A stretch of 64,000 nucleotides of DNA from Amyelois transitella (taxonomy: Eukaryota; Arthropoda; Insecta; Lepidoptera; Pyralidae). The translations under genes were made by a program, and so were the position numbers. Below the pieces are notes generated by a model. That model saw nothing but the letters and a program-made list of their open reading frames with translations, did not search any database and was not told where the DNA came from. The stretch covers positions 9,601,501 to 9,665,500 of the forward strand of contig NC_083505.1 in NCBI RefSeq assembly GCF_032362555.1, given 5' to 3'. This document shows, in pieces, positions 35,414-47,582 of the stretch (position 1 is the first letter of the stretch; every line of letters begins with the position of its first letter).

Positions 35414-36948
35414 TTATAAGTTACATTTTTTACTACTATAAACTAAACCTTTCTTTATTAATTCATTTATATACATTTTGTCATAACCCAATTCCCTCAA
35501 AATATCTACTGTATCTTGACCTGGCTTTGGTAAAGGTTTTGTCCCCACCGATTTTCCAGGTGTCTTTGAAAATTTTGGTACTGGGTCAGGTACGATGCAA
35601 TTATTAGAGTTTCTGTTAAAAAAATTTCTTTGTGCATAGTATTTTTGACGATCTACGCTATCAAATTCCAGTACCGGTGTTACACAAGCATCCAATTGAT
35701 CAAATATGCAGCACCATTCATCTTGAGTTTTTTGTAAAAATAGTTCCTCAAACTTTTTTGAACATTTTTCCAAGTCACTTTGCCCGTATTCATCTTCTGA
35801 GAGTTTTAAACCTTTTAAAAACTCGGAATAAAATTGTGGCTCTAGAGCTCCGACAGCCATAAATTTATTATCTTTAGTTCGATATGTCTTGTAAAATGGC
35901 ACGCCACCATCTAGAACGTTTGTGCCTGGTTCTCCCGACCATATCGGTAGATTTCTTGATCTAAATAGCCATGATGCAATATATGCTACGCCTTCAGTCA
36001 TGTTCGCATCAATAATCTGTCCTTTTCCCGATATCGTTCTTTCAAATAGGGCTAACACAATACCTAGAGTACACAATACACTACCACCTGCGAAATCAGC
36101 AAGGAGATTTATTGGTGGTGACGGCACGCGATCTCGACTTCGTAATAATGACAATATTCCGGACATGGCAACGTAGTTTATGTCATGTCCTGCTTTATCC
36201 TTTAAATAGCCGTTCTGGCCATAACCAGTCAACCTTGCGTATATTAAACGAGGATTTGCCATTAAAAGTTCATTCGGTCCCAGTCCTATTTTTTCTAAAA
36301 CGCCTGGTCGAAATGTATCTAAAAATACATCTGATTTTGAACACATGTTCTTTACTATAGTAATCCCTTCTTCGCGCTTTAGGTCAATGGAAATCATTCG
36401 TTTTCCATTTGACATAACATCAAATGGACTTGGTTGCATCTGCAATGTAAATAATACGTCATATTTATTAAATAGTTCAAACATTTATCTTTTTACAATC
36501 TTTAGTTATAGGTACAAGTTCAGTTTGATATTTTAAATAAGTATTTATTATAGCTGTACCAGTGGCGGATTAACATATTTGCCGCCAGTAGGCTGTTCAA
36601 ATTCGAATGTCCCGAACTCAATGCCGCCGAAAAGTATTAGCAGATTGACAAACGTCCAATAGGTACCCTACTTTGATCAATGAAGCAATGAAACCAACTA
36701 ACATTAAGGTAGGTTTTTTTTTTTAATTTCTGTAAGAAACAAAAATTTTTTGGGGCTGAATTTGCCGCCCCCTCAAATCCGCCGCCCTAGGCTTCAGACT
36801 ATTCAGCCTGCTGGTAAATCCGCCACTGAGCTATACTTACTTTCTGAATAACAGTAACCATTGCCCCAAAATCAGCTAAGATAGATCCACAAAAAGGGCC
36901 AGGAGCTAACCCCATCATTTCAATAACTTTTATACCTTTTAAAGCCAT
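35414..36948 (-). CDS. AMACR: Alpha-methylacyl-CoA racemase
   Basis: Exons 36841-36948 and 35414-36439 give 377 aa (human 382). It interconverts (2R)- and (2S)-methylacyl-CoA for branched-chain and sterol side-chain beta-oxidation in peroxisomes and mitochondria. CoA-transferase family III signatures: [16 protein letters not shown] at the N-terminus, [46 protein letters not shown] and DANMTEG. Catalytic His121 and Asp151 are 30 residues apart, as in bacterial homologues. The C-terminus KKCNL resembles a non-canonical peroxisomal signal (human ends KASL). The intron holds a MITE starting 12 bases after the donor. Confidence 0.96.
36560..36828. mobile_element. hAT-like MITE in the AMACR intron
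   Basis: Terminal inverted repeats CAGTGGCGGATT and AATCCGCCACTG bound 269 bp without an ORF. An 8-bp target duplication flanks it: AGCTGTAC (36552-36559) and AGCTATAC (36829-36836), one mismatch. An 8-bp duplication with CAG-type ends points to hAT. The right duplication overlaps the splice donor of AMACR exon 1 (GTAAGT on the minus strand, 36835-36840). Confidence 0.85.
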
Positions 36949-37599
36949 AATTGTTACCAATAATTGAAACCTGTAAAACAAAACAGATAATGAAGATAAT
37001 ACAAAAGAAAAAAAATAAGGGAACATACCTACAGATTATTTCGAATATCTTCTCAGTAGAAGAAAAGTTAAGAGAAAGGCTTATATGAATATGTATAAAT
37101 GCGTTTATTTAGCTAAACACATTACATAAGAATGTAAAGTATACCTCTATACATATGCAGTAAGCCGTCTCCAACAGAGCGAGGTGGAAGTCATTGGGGG
37201 AGGCCTTCGTTCCAAAGTAAACGTCCTACGGCTGACATGATGATAAATTGATAATAATAAGTTCGAAGCTTATGTTTCTCCTGAAGGTAGGTAACCTTGC
37301 CACAAAGTACGACACTTGTATAAAAAAGTACTAATTCAACGATGCTCATCTGAATAGTAGATATAAATGAGATCTATTTGGATAAACCAAAATAGGCACT
37401 TACCAAGGATCGAGCCAAGAAGCAAATAGTGTTTAAGAACCTAGTCAAATAGTTTTTGCTTACATCTCCGGGAAAGATGTCTGATCAATGATCATACAAT
37501 GTTTGTCTAGGTACCTATATACGATCAATATTAACTGTAAAAGTAACTGGCACTGTCTTATATCTGCACCTATACACTTTAATATAAAAGTAGCTATTC

Positions 37600-37655
37600 A
37601 AGACTGCTGACTCTGCCTATACCGCAAGGGATATAGACGTAATTGTATGTGGATT
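37600..37655 (+). mobile_element. SINE-like 3' end fragment
   Basis: Only the tail survives: CAAGACTGCTGACTCTGCC, then ACCGCAAGGGATATAGACGT and TGTATG. Confidence 0.55.
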
Positions 37656-37776
37656 TGTTATTTCATGTAAGGTATAAATATAGTAGTTACCTATAGATAG
37701 ATATCTTTCTATGGTAAGTACACATTTTGAATTTTTACTTGTTAACTTCTAACTTCTCTTTATTTTTTGTATTAAT

Positions 37777-38004
37777 GCCGTGTGGTTCCCGACACCAATA
37801 CAAAAAATAATGGACCACTCCATCTCTTTCCCGTGGATGTCGTAAAAGGCGACTAAGGGATAGGCTTACAAACTTAGGATTCTTTTTTAGGCGATGGGCT
37901 AGCAACCTGTCACTATTTGAATCTTAACTCAGAGAGTCTTTTCAAGACTGTTGGCTCTGTCTACCCCGCTAGGGATATAGACGTGACCATATGTATGTAT
38001 GTAA
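37777..38004 (+). mobile_element. SINE-like repeat, full length
   Basis: Begins GCCGTGTGGTTCCCGAC and runs through all family blocks to ACCCCGCTAGGGATATAGAC and a TATGTATGTATG tail. One of the cleanest forward copies, useful as a family reference. Confidence 0.85.
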
Positions 38005-38066
38005 CTTCTAAAATTTTACAGGAGGAGATTATTCTCCTTCTCTTAGTATTATTACTGAGTAGTTCC

Positions 38067-38238
38067 ATACATACATACATATAACCCCGTCCATATACCT
38101 TGCGGGATATACAGAGCCAGCAGTCTTGAAAAGACTGATAGACCGGTTCAGCTGTTTGGCTTAATGATAGAATTAAGATTCAAGCCGTTTTACGACATCC
38201 ATGAGAACGCGATGGAGTGGACCTATTCCTTTTTATTG
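38067..38238 (-). mobile_element. SINE-like repeat with internal deletion
   Basis: Has the ATAC tail, a diverged CCCCGTCCATATACCTTGCG block and the TTACGACATCC block, but lacks the central TTGCTAGCCCAT region. Confidence 0.7.
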
Positions 38239-38338
38239 AGTAGTTGCATAAAAGCAGTAAAGGCAAAAAGTAAAAAAACCCTCTCATAAAAATTGGTTGA
38301 TCAAATGATCTTAACATGGGAAAGTTTAAAAAGAAATG

Positions 38339-38605
38339 ATACATACATACATACATACATACCGTCACGTCTATATCCCTTGCGGGGTAGACAGAGCCAA
38401 CAGTCTTGAAAAGACTGAATGGCCACGTTCAGCTATTTGGCTTAACGATAGAATTGAGATTCAACTAGTGACAGGTTGCTAGCCCATCGCCTAAAAAAGA
38501 ATCCCAAGTTTGTAAGCCTATCCCTTAGTCGCCTTTTACGACATCCATGGGAAAGAGATGGAGTGGTCCTATTCTTTTTTGTAATGGTGCCGGGAACCAC
38601 ACGGC
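38339..38605 (-). mobile_element. SINE-like repeat, full length
   Basis: Clean copy from a long ATAC tail to CCGGGAACCACACGGC. It lies 100 bp from the deleted copy at 38067, in the same orientation. Confidence 0.85.
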
Positions 38606-39435
38606 TGTGTGCACAAAAGAAATGATATTTGTTTTATATAACTTAAATCTTATAATATGGCCTTTCAGCCTTTTCAGGGCTCTGTCTATTTATTTATTTA
38701 AACTGTATTGTACAAAATACAAATGTATAGCACATGTATACACTGGCTAGAAGCATTATATACCAGACTGGGTCTGACGGAAAACTTTAGATGGGATCAA
38801 ACTATATAAATGCATTAATCTATATTTACCTATGGAAACATACAAAAAATTATAATAAATAATCAATACACATAAATAAATAGGCGCAGGGATTACCGAA
38901 AGTCGAGAAATACCTTTACTACAGACCTTCGTAACTTACGAGAAACCTGTATTTGTACTAAAGACCTTTGTGACTTACACGAAACCTGTATGTGCTATTC
39001 GAAACTAGAACGGCTTGGAGATGTCCTAATGGACTCCCGAAGTGAATTCCAGAGCCTAACAGTCGTAACCATAGAAACCGCGAATGAATTTAAGACAAAA
39101 CCTGTATGGTGAAAATGGGTAGCAAGAATTGACTTTTTAGAATAACGTAGGATTCTTTGGAACAAAATAGTTGAAAGTCTACCCTGTAAAGGGTTTAGAC
39201 GTGACTATATTTTTAATTTTCCATTGTCCAAACATGTTGTGAAAATTTCTTTAACGAATAAAAATTAACTTTTTACAAGGGGAAAATTTGAAGTTTACCA
39301 CAAACAACCCACAAAAATAAACATAGGTACTAATTAATCATGCATTGACCCGCGTAGTTAGCATAACAAATGAAATGGAAAATGTATAAATTACAAAGTT
39401 AAATAGGTAATGGCATACCAAATTAAGCTTTATAT

Positions 39436-39498
39436 ATACATACATACATATAATCACGTCTATATCCCTTGCGGGGTAGACAGAGCCAACAGTCCTGA
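39436..39498 (-). mobile_element. SINE-like 3' end fragment
   Basis: Tail plus AATCACGTCTATATCCCTTG and GGGGTAGACAGAGCCAACAG only; truncated as LINE-mobilised copies often are. Confidence 0.7.
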
Positions 39499-40226
39499 GC
39501 GGATTAAGCTTTATAATTTAAGTAAAAGCAAAAATCCAGGTTAGGTATATCTATTCCGCGAAATTGTCTTTTAGTAGTTTTAGTGCACTCTCAAACCTCA
39601 TAGATAACTAATAGATAAGGAACCACATATTATTTATTATATACCAGCTCTGCCCGCAACTTCGTCCGCGTGGAATAGTTGTTTTGGGCATCATTGAAGC
39701 CCTCAAGGATGAATAATTTTTCCCGTTTTTTCACATATTCCATTATTTCTTTGCTCCTTATAGTTGCAGCGTGATGTTATATAGCCTAAATCCTTCCTCG
39801 ATAAATGGTCTATTCAACGCAAAAAGAATTTTTCAATACGAACCAGTGGTTCCTGAGATTCAAAAACAAACTCTTCAGCTTTATAATATTAGTTTAGATG
39901 TTATTAGGTATAATGCTGTCGTACAATGATTAATGACTGAATTTTTAATTTCGTAACTTATTTGCAGGCAAACTCGTGCCTTGAGTTAATTCAAATGACA
40001 ATTTTTTTAGTGAACCGATTTTGATGAAACAAACTTTAAATGTTTTTCTAAGTTAAAACAAAGCTATTGGTATTATTGGTAAAATTCTTTGCTTTCTATT
40101 ATTCATTCTAAGTGTCCCTCTGTTCATTTCAGTCAAAAATACTAAATGTACAGACAAAATATTTTTACTGTTTTATTATAATCTTATGTATAGATAGATA
40201 ATATTTCAATGTAATTTATTTTAAAC

Positions 40227-40432
40227 GCCGTGTGGCGTGGCACCAATAGAATAAAGAATAGACCCACTCCATCTCTTTGGATTGATTAATTTGGGATTCC
40301 TCTTTTAGGCGATGGGCTAGCAACCTGTCACTTCTCTCTTTAAGCCAAGCAGCTGAACGTGGCCTATTAGTATTTTCAAGACTGTTGGCTCTCTCTAGCC
40401 CACAAGGGATATAGACGTGATTATATATTATG
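40227..40432 (+). mobile_element. SINE-like repeat, moderately diverged
   Basis: From GCCGTGTGGCGTGGCACC through AGGCGATGGGCTAGCAACC to ACAAGGGATATAGACGTGAT. The block around CGTAAAAGGCGACTAAGG is missing. Confidence 0.75.
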
Positions 40433-42298
40433 TTTATTTTGAATCACACTCAGGTGAAATTGACAAAATATCTATTAAATCCAATGCTCAAATCAATTCA
40501 GAAAATATCAATACGATATAAATTTTAACTAATATTATACCACAGATATTACTTTGAAATGTCTAAAATTAAAACTATAGATTATACAATAATGCTTAAA
40601 TATAGTGACTGAGTACATATATGTACCTACCTAGTAAGGAAGAATTTATACGTATATGCTAATATTATTTACATTATAAGTTGATACTCTAAGCAGCGTT
40701 AGCTTGAGATTTCAATGGGCTTACCGAGCTATTCAAAGAATATAGGTACCTAATATACTTACCGCTGGAGCTAACTAGTTCCTGTGTTTAGAGTTAAGCA
40801 ATAAGTTAAAACACCGGGCAAATAAGTGGCACAGTTATTAATATTTAAATAAGTAGACTCGAGCATTAGACACTTCCGGGATGCGCAATAGAAATTTTTA
40901 TGAAATTTAAATAGGTATTAAAATCTTCTGTACATCGTCCATCATCATCATCATCGAGTACAACTTAGTCACAGATATTAATATTATAATGTCTAACTTA
41001 TATCAACTTCACTTTCGTGCAGGCACTGTACTACTTTTTATTTTTATAAGGGGATCTAAACAGTTTGCAATTTGTTCCTGCGACTTAGTCTCCGCGGAGC
41101 CGGGAAGTCGCAGCGACCGGTCGCCGGGACTGCACAGTAAGTAGTTAGGTACTTACTTACCTGTTTCGGTCGCATGCAAATTAGGTTGCCAACTAGGGGC
41201 TGCAGTCTGTGTTTGTAATAAACATACAATAGATTTTAATTCTCTTGATTTTGATCTTTCTCTTTATTTTAAAAATTATAAACATATTTAATTTATTGAA
41301 CATTTTAAATGGTCACTAAATATTGAAATCAAAACAATTTTATTTTAAAGTATCACTATTCAAGACTTCAAAATAAGAACACGTACGATTCAAATGCACC
41401 CAATAAGCAGTTATTGGTTTCAAACATAGTCGCGAAATGGCCGCAGAGATGAATTGTAAAATGAGTACATATTAAAGCCCTTAATATGTATTCCGCCCGT
41501 TCCACTCAGTTCACATTGGTCCCATTGAGTTTTTCTTTATTTCATTACTTTAAGAAATAGTCTGTATTAAATTACGTCCACGTGAAAACCAGATGTATGT
41601 AAAGAACTAGGTCACACTTTGAAATGAGTATTTCTGATGGTAGGTATATTTCATACACCTTTTAATCTTTAAATCTATTTCGTACCGAAACGTAAACCAT
41701 TATTTTTGTTGGCCAACAATTTGAAAATAGAGTTTCCGGATCATTCAGCACAGAACATGTTCGACCAACCTAAAGACAACGAAAATTAAATGGATCTAAA
41801 AAACCATTTTATTGAGACGTCAGTTTGACGTCAGTCAATGCAGTCAATTACTCAATTTTCAAGTTTTAATCGTTTTCAATCTTACATTTCAACGAATTTA
41901 GCAAGAACAACAATCAAATGTCATGTTATTTGTGTTTGAGAGTGTTTTAGTGACTTAGACTATAAATTTTCTCGACATTTACGAATATTTTAAACGAACG
42001 GTATCTCAATAAAACTCGCCACAGGCATGGCAATAATTAATTTGTCATGTCAATGTCCAATCTTGTGAATCAACGAACGGAACTAAAAACGTTGTTTGTC
42101 TCTGGCATGGCAACGTTGCATGGCAGTGACAAACAGACAGCTAGGAATGCGAAGTGGAACTTTCCCCAATGAATCGATTCACAAAGAAATCAATGTAAAA
42201 GCAAGGTTGAAATTATATTGCGATCGGTTTTATTATTTTGTATAATGAAAATGCCCATATATCAATTCACTGAATCAATTCAGTTCTCCATTTCCCAT

Positions 42299-42543
42299 GG
42301 CACACATCCATGTGGTTTCCGACACTTTAAAACCAATCCATATCTTTCACATGAATGTCGTAAAAGGTGACTAACGGTTAGGCTTATAAACTTTTATTGT
42401 ATGCGATGGCCAAGCAAACTGTCACTATTTGAATGACAATTCTATCATTTAGCCGTACAACTGAACGTGGACTTTAAGGCTTTTCAAGAGTATTGGCTCT
42501 ATATATCCCGCAAGTGATATAGACGTGACTATATGCATGTACG
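42299..42543 (+). mobile_element. SINE-like repeat, diverged, near the SS18 promoter
   Basis: Recognisable from CATGTGGTTTCCGACAC, GTCGTAAAAGGTGACTAACG and AGTGATATAGACGTGAC. About 400 bp upstream of the SS18 start codon, so an older insertion in promoter-proximal DNA. Confidence 0.7.
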
Positions 42544-42956
42544 ATTTTGTTCAACATATCGATTCATGAAATTAATCTCTTTCAGTTTGATTAATCGATT
42601 CTTTGATAAATCGATCTCACATCGCCATCCCTACAAACACCGGCTAAGAAAAGTGAGACAAGACCACAGCCACAGCAACTCAATATTTCATTGCACAGCA
42701 CTGCACTGAGCCAAAGCATCTTTGCAGTAGACAGACATAGACAACGCTTTTTGTATCTCGCCGATAAACGAACGAAATCTGTTTTTGTGCTTTATATCTG
42801 TTGTGGTAAAGCCTTAATTTTATGTTAAAGGTTTTCTCTTTATAGTGTACTGCAAGTGTTAATGAGAGTTTTCATTCCTTTCCATATTACTTGATACGTA
42901 AATGTAATTTTAAACAGCAATTGGTTCATTGCAGTTCAGAGCAGCATCACATTACA

Positions 42957-45943
42957 ATGTCGGTTGCTTTTGCTCCACGAGGTAACAGACCTCCGTTAAG
43001 CCCTGCACAAATCCAAAAAATGTTAGATGAAAATGCTCACCTAATTCAAACTATACAAGAATATCAAGCGAAAGGGCAATTGATGGAATGTCATCAGTAT
43101 CAGCAAGTTCTTCACAGAAATTTGGTTTATTTAGCTTCAATTGCTGATGCCAACCAGAATATACAAAGTATATTACCGGTAAGTGTTAGTAACACATAAT
43201 ATATATATAATCACGTCCATATTCCTTGCGGGGTAGACAGAGAAAAGGCTGATAACCCACGTTCAGCTGTTTGGCTTAATGATAGAATTGAGATTCTAAC
43301 AGTGACAGGTCATCGCCTAACAAGTTTATAAGCATATCCCTTAGCCGCCTTTTACGACATCCATGGGAACGAGATGGAGTGGTCCTATTCTTTTTTTTAT
43401 TGGTGCTGGGAACCACACGGCACTAGCCGTGAGTATCCTATCTTTATTCTTGTCAGCAGCTTGTGCAGATCTGCAGTTCGACATTGACAAGCATACAGAC
43501 AATAATGAATCACATTATTTCACCCTTTGCAATAAAACCATGAATGATGATAAAAACATGAATATAATGCATGACAGGCTAGCAACCTGTCACTATTTGA
43601 ATCTCAATTCTATCATTAAGCAAAATAGCTGAATGTGGCCTTTCAGTCTTTTCAAGACTGTTGGCTCTGTCTACCCCGTAAGGGATATAGACGTGATGAT
43701 ATGTATGTATGTATGTATGATGATAAAACTGACAAACCTGATAAATACTATATTTTGTATTGCAAATATTATAAAGATAAACACTGTGCTGAATTTATAA
43801 ACTCATTTGAAATCCTTGGAAGAAAAGTAATTTGTTTTATAAAGTTGTTTTATACAAAATTTACAAAATTTAAAGTATATTTGCTTTAGAAAATATTTTT
43901 AAACAGCATGAAGATATACAAGAGATAAATCACACAGATTGAGTAAGTCCCAAAGCAAGTTTAAGAATTGCATTAAGGAATATGTGAAATGTCATAGGTA
44001 AGGGCATTTAGAGACAATTAGATTTAAGGGATAATAACAATATTTATTATCCTAGTTTTACAATATTTATGGGAGTGGATTAAGGTAAAGACATAGATAG
44101 ATAAATCTCAATGCTTTCATTAAGCCAACAGCTGAACGTGGCCTATCAGTCTTTTCAAAACTGGTGCCTCTGCCTACCCCACAAGGAATACAGACATGAT
44201 TGTATGTATGTATAGATAGATAAACTCCAGGAAGATCCAGCAAGTAGTTGCCTGAGGATAGTGAGCTACTTAGTGAGCGTTGGTGAACTTAGTAATGGGA
44301 CAGGGGAGATTTTTTTTTAACAAATTGGATAAACATCCTAAGTCCCAACTCAATCATAAAAAAGTTAAAAATTTATATTTTATTTGCAACTAGCGACCCG
44401 CCCCGGCTTCGCACGGGTGCAAAATTATAAATGTTATTATACATGTTACAAAAAACCGCATCAAAATCCGTTGCGTAATTTTAAAGATTTAAGCATACCA
44501 ACAAACAGACTAAAATAGCGACTTTGTTTTATACTATGTAGTGATCAATGGACTTTTAATTTTCTTTCAGCGTTTTGAACTCCCACAACTTATAAACAGC
44601 TCAACTGATTTACCAAACATATCTAAAAACACTCATGTAAATCACTATTAATTTAAAAAAAACTAAATTGAAATTGCTTCATCTTGTTTGTGAATTGTGA
44701 AATATGATGCCACATACACACTGACACGTGAAACTTATTTTTCTGTTGGGGATTAAAAAGTAAATTTTTGATAATGATTTAATGGAGGCAGGAATACTAT
44801 CACTATGCAAAACAGCTGTTATTTCTTTATTTGTTTCAGCCACCTCATGTGCTTGCTGGGAATGTACCACAGGGCCCTCTGAACCCACCATCTAGTGGTG
44901 CAGATGGATCTGGTCAGCAGCAGTATCGCCCCCCTGGAGTTTCGACCACACCAACTCGGCCAACACAGTCATATGGGCAAAGACCTTACCCTCAAACACC
45001 ATACCAAGGACAATATCAGGGAACACCTAGTGTCTATCCACCCCAGGGAGGTTATGGTCCTCCTGGTCAAGGTTACGGACCACCAAATCCATCTCAACAA
45101 CCACAGGGCTATCCTCCAAATTCTAATTATGGGCCTCCTATCACTACAACTCCAAGTAATTATCCTCCTTCTTCTCACCCTGGGTCTGGTTATCCCCCAT
45201 CAACTGTTCAACAACCATATGCTCCACCTCCTGGCAGCCCCGCAGCTGCTGGGTCTCCCTATCCTGTTCGTGGTGCAGCACAGCCAGGTTATACAAGTAA
45301 TTCTGCATATCCTCCACCACAGTCTGGTTCCAACTATCCTAATGTTGGTGTTAGTACTTATAATTCTACACCACCTCAACCTCAACCCTATCAATCCCAA
45401 CCATTTCCCAACGCAACACCCACATCAGCATACAGTTCAACTCCAACATCCCAGCCTAATCGTTCACCACAACCACCACCCAGTGGATATACACCACAAA
45501 ATCCTACTAGCTCTGCTTATGGCTCTCCATCTGCTCAATCTCCTACTTACAATTCCAGTTCTCATGGCAACAATGCTCCTCCTTCAACTGTTGCCTCTGG
45601 GGCCCCAGCTACCAGTGGGCCCCCTGGACAACAGTACCCCCCCGGTCAACCATCACCATATCCTCCATCATCTCAGCCGCCATATTCAAATCCGTCCTCA
45701 CAACCAGGTAGTCCAGCCCCTTCTGTTTCAACTGCCCCTCCTCCGTCGTCATATCCTCAAAATCCACAATCTTATCCCCCAACAGGAGGATCATACCCAC
45801 AACATTACCAACAAGGTTATCCTCCTGCACAGTATCCACCATCTCCCTACCCATATGCTCGCGCTCCTGCTCCAGGGGCTCCACCACCTGGTGCACCACA
45901 ACCATATCCTGGATATGGATTTCAACCACCAAACCAGCAGTAA
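42957..45943 (+). CDS. SS18: SS18/SYT-like BAF chromatin-remodelling subunit
   Basis: Exons 42957-43178 and 44840-45943 give 441 aa. The SSXT (SNH) domain occupies about 13-74: IQKMLDENAHLIQTIQEY, then ECHQYQQVLHRNLVYLASIAD and NQNIQSILP, nearly the family consensus. In animals this domain docks SS18 to the BRM/BRG1 ATPase in the nucleus. The rest is a long low-complexity tail rich in Pro, Tyr, Gln, Ser and Gly (repeats such as QGYPP, PYPQTPY), like the QPGY domain of SS18, which drives condensate formation. The intron (43179-44839) holds several repeats. AATAAA at 46153-46158 is the likely polyadenylation signal. Drosophila has one such gene. Confidence 0.94.
43200..43424 (-). mobile_element. 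SINE-like repeat in the SS18 intron
   Basis: Starts about 20 bp after the SS18 exon 1 donor with AATCACGTCCATATTCCTTG and ends GGGAACCACACGGCAC; a small central deletion removes part of the TTGCTAGCCC block. Confidence 0.8.
43571..43719 (+). mobile_element. SINE-like 3' half in the SS18 intron
   Basis: From GGCTAGCAACCTGTCAC to GGGATATAGACGTGATG and a TATGTATGTATG tail; lacks the 5' half. Confidence 0.75.
44105..44212 (+). mobile_element. SINE-like 3' fragment in the SS18 intron
   Basis: ATTAAGCCAACAGCTGAACG to ACAAGGAATACAGACATGAT and a TATG tail; diverged and 5'-truncated. Confidence 0.65.
44389..44545 (-). mobile_element. Short Helitron copy in the SS18 intron
   Basis: Same ends as at 13140 (ACTAGCGACCCGCCCCGGC ... 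TATACTATGTAGTGA) with an internal deletion of about 28 bp after the TTATTATACAT block. Confidence 0.7.
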
Positions 45944-46164
45944 AATGACAGAAATTTGATTTTATTTAAACTGTTTATAACAAGTTTTTAAATAATAAGT
46001 CAGAAATCAACAAGTAGTTACTTTGTTTTATAATACATAATGGTTAATATTCATAAATGATAAATGAAGAGTATGTACATGAACAACACTCTTAGGCCCC
46101 AATAAGTTTTAAACTTGTGGCTAGTTGCTTTGCTTGGCATTGTATTTCGATGAATAAAACTAAT

Positions 46165-46880
46165 AGGGTAGCTAAGTACTAATAAGTTAATTTACACTGA
46201 ACCTAGTAAATACCCATAGGTAATTAAGCAAAAATTTTTCTTAAGTAACCTAGGGTTCATTGCTAAAGATTTTTTCCTTTATTTTGAAAACTTTTCCAAG
46301 CATTTATTTAATTACTAATTTATGTACACAGAAAACATCGAGATTGATTACATAGGTTCTGTAAAGGGTGACAGGCGTGTTCCCAACACAATTATTTATA
46401 GACAAACACAAACAAATACATAAATACTATTATAAAATACATAAGTATACAATAGATACTTATGTATATTTATACTAAATTAGCAAGACTTGACAAGGTA
46501 AAATTGTTTAATTAAATTTTATGATTTAGTGTCACTTATCTCGGGATGCAATGAGATTACTTACCTGTTTTTATTTAATTATATATAAGAATATATATTA
46601 TGTAGAATAATCAGTCTTGCTCGTGTTTAGCTGTTAAGATTTATATTTTAGGCTAGGAATGTAATAAAAGGAAAAAATTGTAAAAATAAGTGATAAGTAA
46701 AATTTGATGACTGATATTATCTTATTTTTATTTATGTAACAACAAAGTATTTGCTATTGTTTTCTTTTCATAGCAAACTAAGTTTTAAAGCTAGAAGAGA
46801 GCAAGTGTTTGTCACAAATACCTCGAACAGTAGAAACCTCACTTTAGCCATGTTAGGACATCATGATGGTTTTATTATTT
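46165..46880. other. Intergenic, SS18 downstream
   Basis: AT-rich with short direct repeats of TAAATAC type; no gene or clear element. Confidence 0.4.
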
Positions 46881-46881
46881 A

Positions 46882-47067
46882 ACTAGCGACCCGCCCCGGC
46901 TTCGCACGGGTGCAAAATTATAAATGTTATTATACATAGAAACCTTCCTCTTGAATCACTCTACCTGTTACAAAAAACCGCATCAAAATCCGTTGCGTAA
47001 TTTTAAAGATTTAAGCATACGGACAAACAGACTAAAATAGCGACTTTGTTTTATACTATGTAGTGAT
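46882..47067 (-). mobile_element. Short Helitron, full-length copy
   Basis: 186 bp from ACTAGCGACCCGCCCCGG to TATACTATGTAGTGAT, closely matching the copy at 13140. Flanked by A and T as Helitrons require. Confidence 0.75.
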
Positions 47068-47547
47068 TACTAACTGTTGCCCGCGGCTTCGTACGTCGAA
47101 AAGTACACTGAAAAAGCATCCCCTATATTGCCCCTCATAAGGGGAGAATTCGCGACGATTTTTAACCGCTTTAAAAAAAGTGGTTCTCAGTTTAGCCTGT
47201 ATGTACCTATCTCGCGTTTCGCTGAACTGATTTTGATGCGGTTTTCAGGAGACTTTTAAGACGTCGATTGGAATCTGTTCTCTCTTTTCACAAAAGTTAT
47301 TTATACATAACACTTTATTTATTTGTACCAAAAGAAGCCCCTATGTTATCAGTTTTCCTGGAATTGCTTTAGGCGCGCTTTACAATTAGTTGTGCCATTA
47401 GGATTTTTTTAATAAATTATAATGAAGTTTTCTAATGGTGAAAGAATTTTTGAAATCGCTTCAGTAGCTACATATCTTCGGAGATTACCTGCCTCTAGCT
47501 TACAAACTCACAAACGCTTACCTCGTTATAATATTAGTATAGATTTA
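47068..47547. repeat. TE-derived block between Helitron copies
   Basis: Opens with ACTAACTGTTGCCCGCGGC and later holds CTAATGGTGAAAGAATTTTT and AATATTAGTATAGAT, motifs that recur at 48140-48240. Likely a decayed non-autonomous element; the class is not assigned. Confidence 0.45.
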
Positions 47548-47582
47548 ACTAGCGACCCGCCCCGGCTTCGCACGGATGCACA
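47548..47582 (-). mobile_element. Helitron 3' end fragment
   Basis: Only the CTAGT end and hairpin (ACTAGCGACCCGCCCCGGC) remain; inserted after the AGTATAGATTTA end of the preceding repeat. Confidence 0.55.

Larger units (their letters stand above)
36949..42956. other. Repeat-rich intergenic region, AMACR to SS18
   Basis: About 6 kb without a supported gene. It holds six SINE-like copies or fragments (listed separately), tRNA-SINE-like debris near 37290-37470, and TE ends near 39650-40170 (CTGCCCGCAACTTCGTCCGC and a block shared, inverted, with 54660-55320). The stretch 40930-42950 is mostly unique AT-rich DNA; the last part is the SS18 promoter and 5' UTR. Confidence 0.55.

Noticed and set aside
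44895-45959. Long alternative frame overlapping SS18 exon 2
   Set aside because: A by-product of the repetitive Pro/Gln/Tyr codon pattern; extreme Leu/His/Pro composition and no start context.
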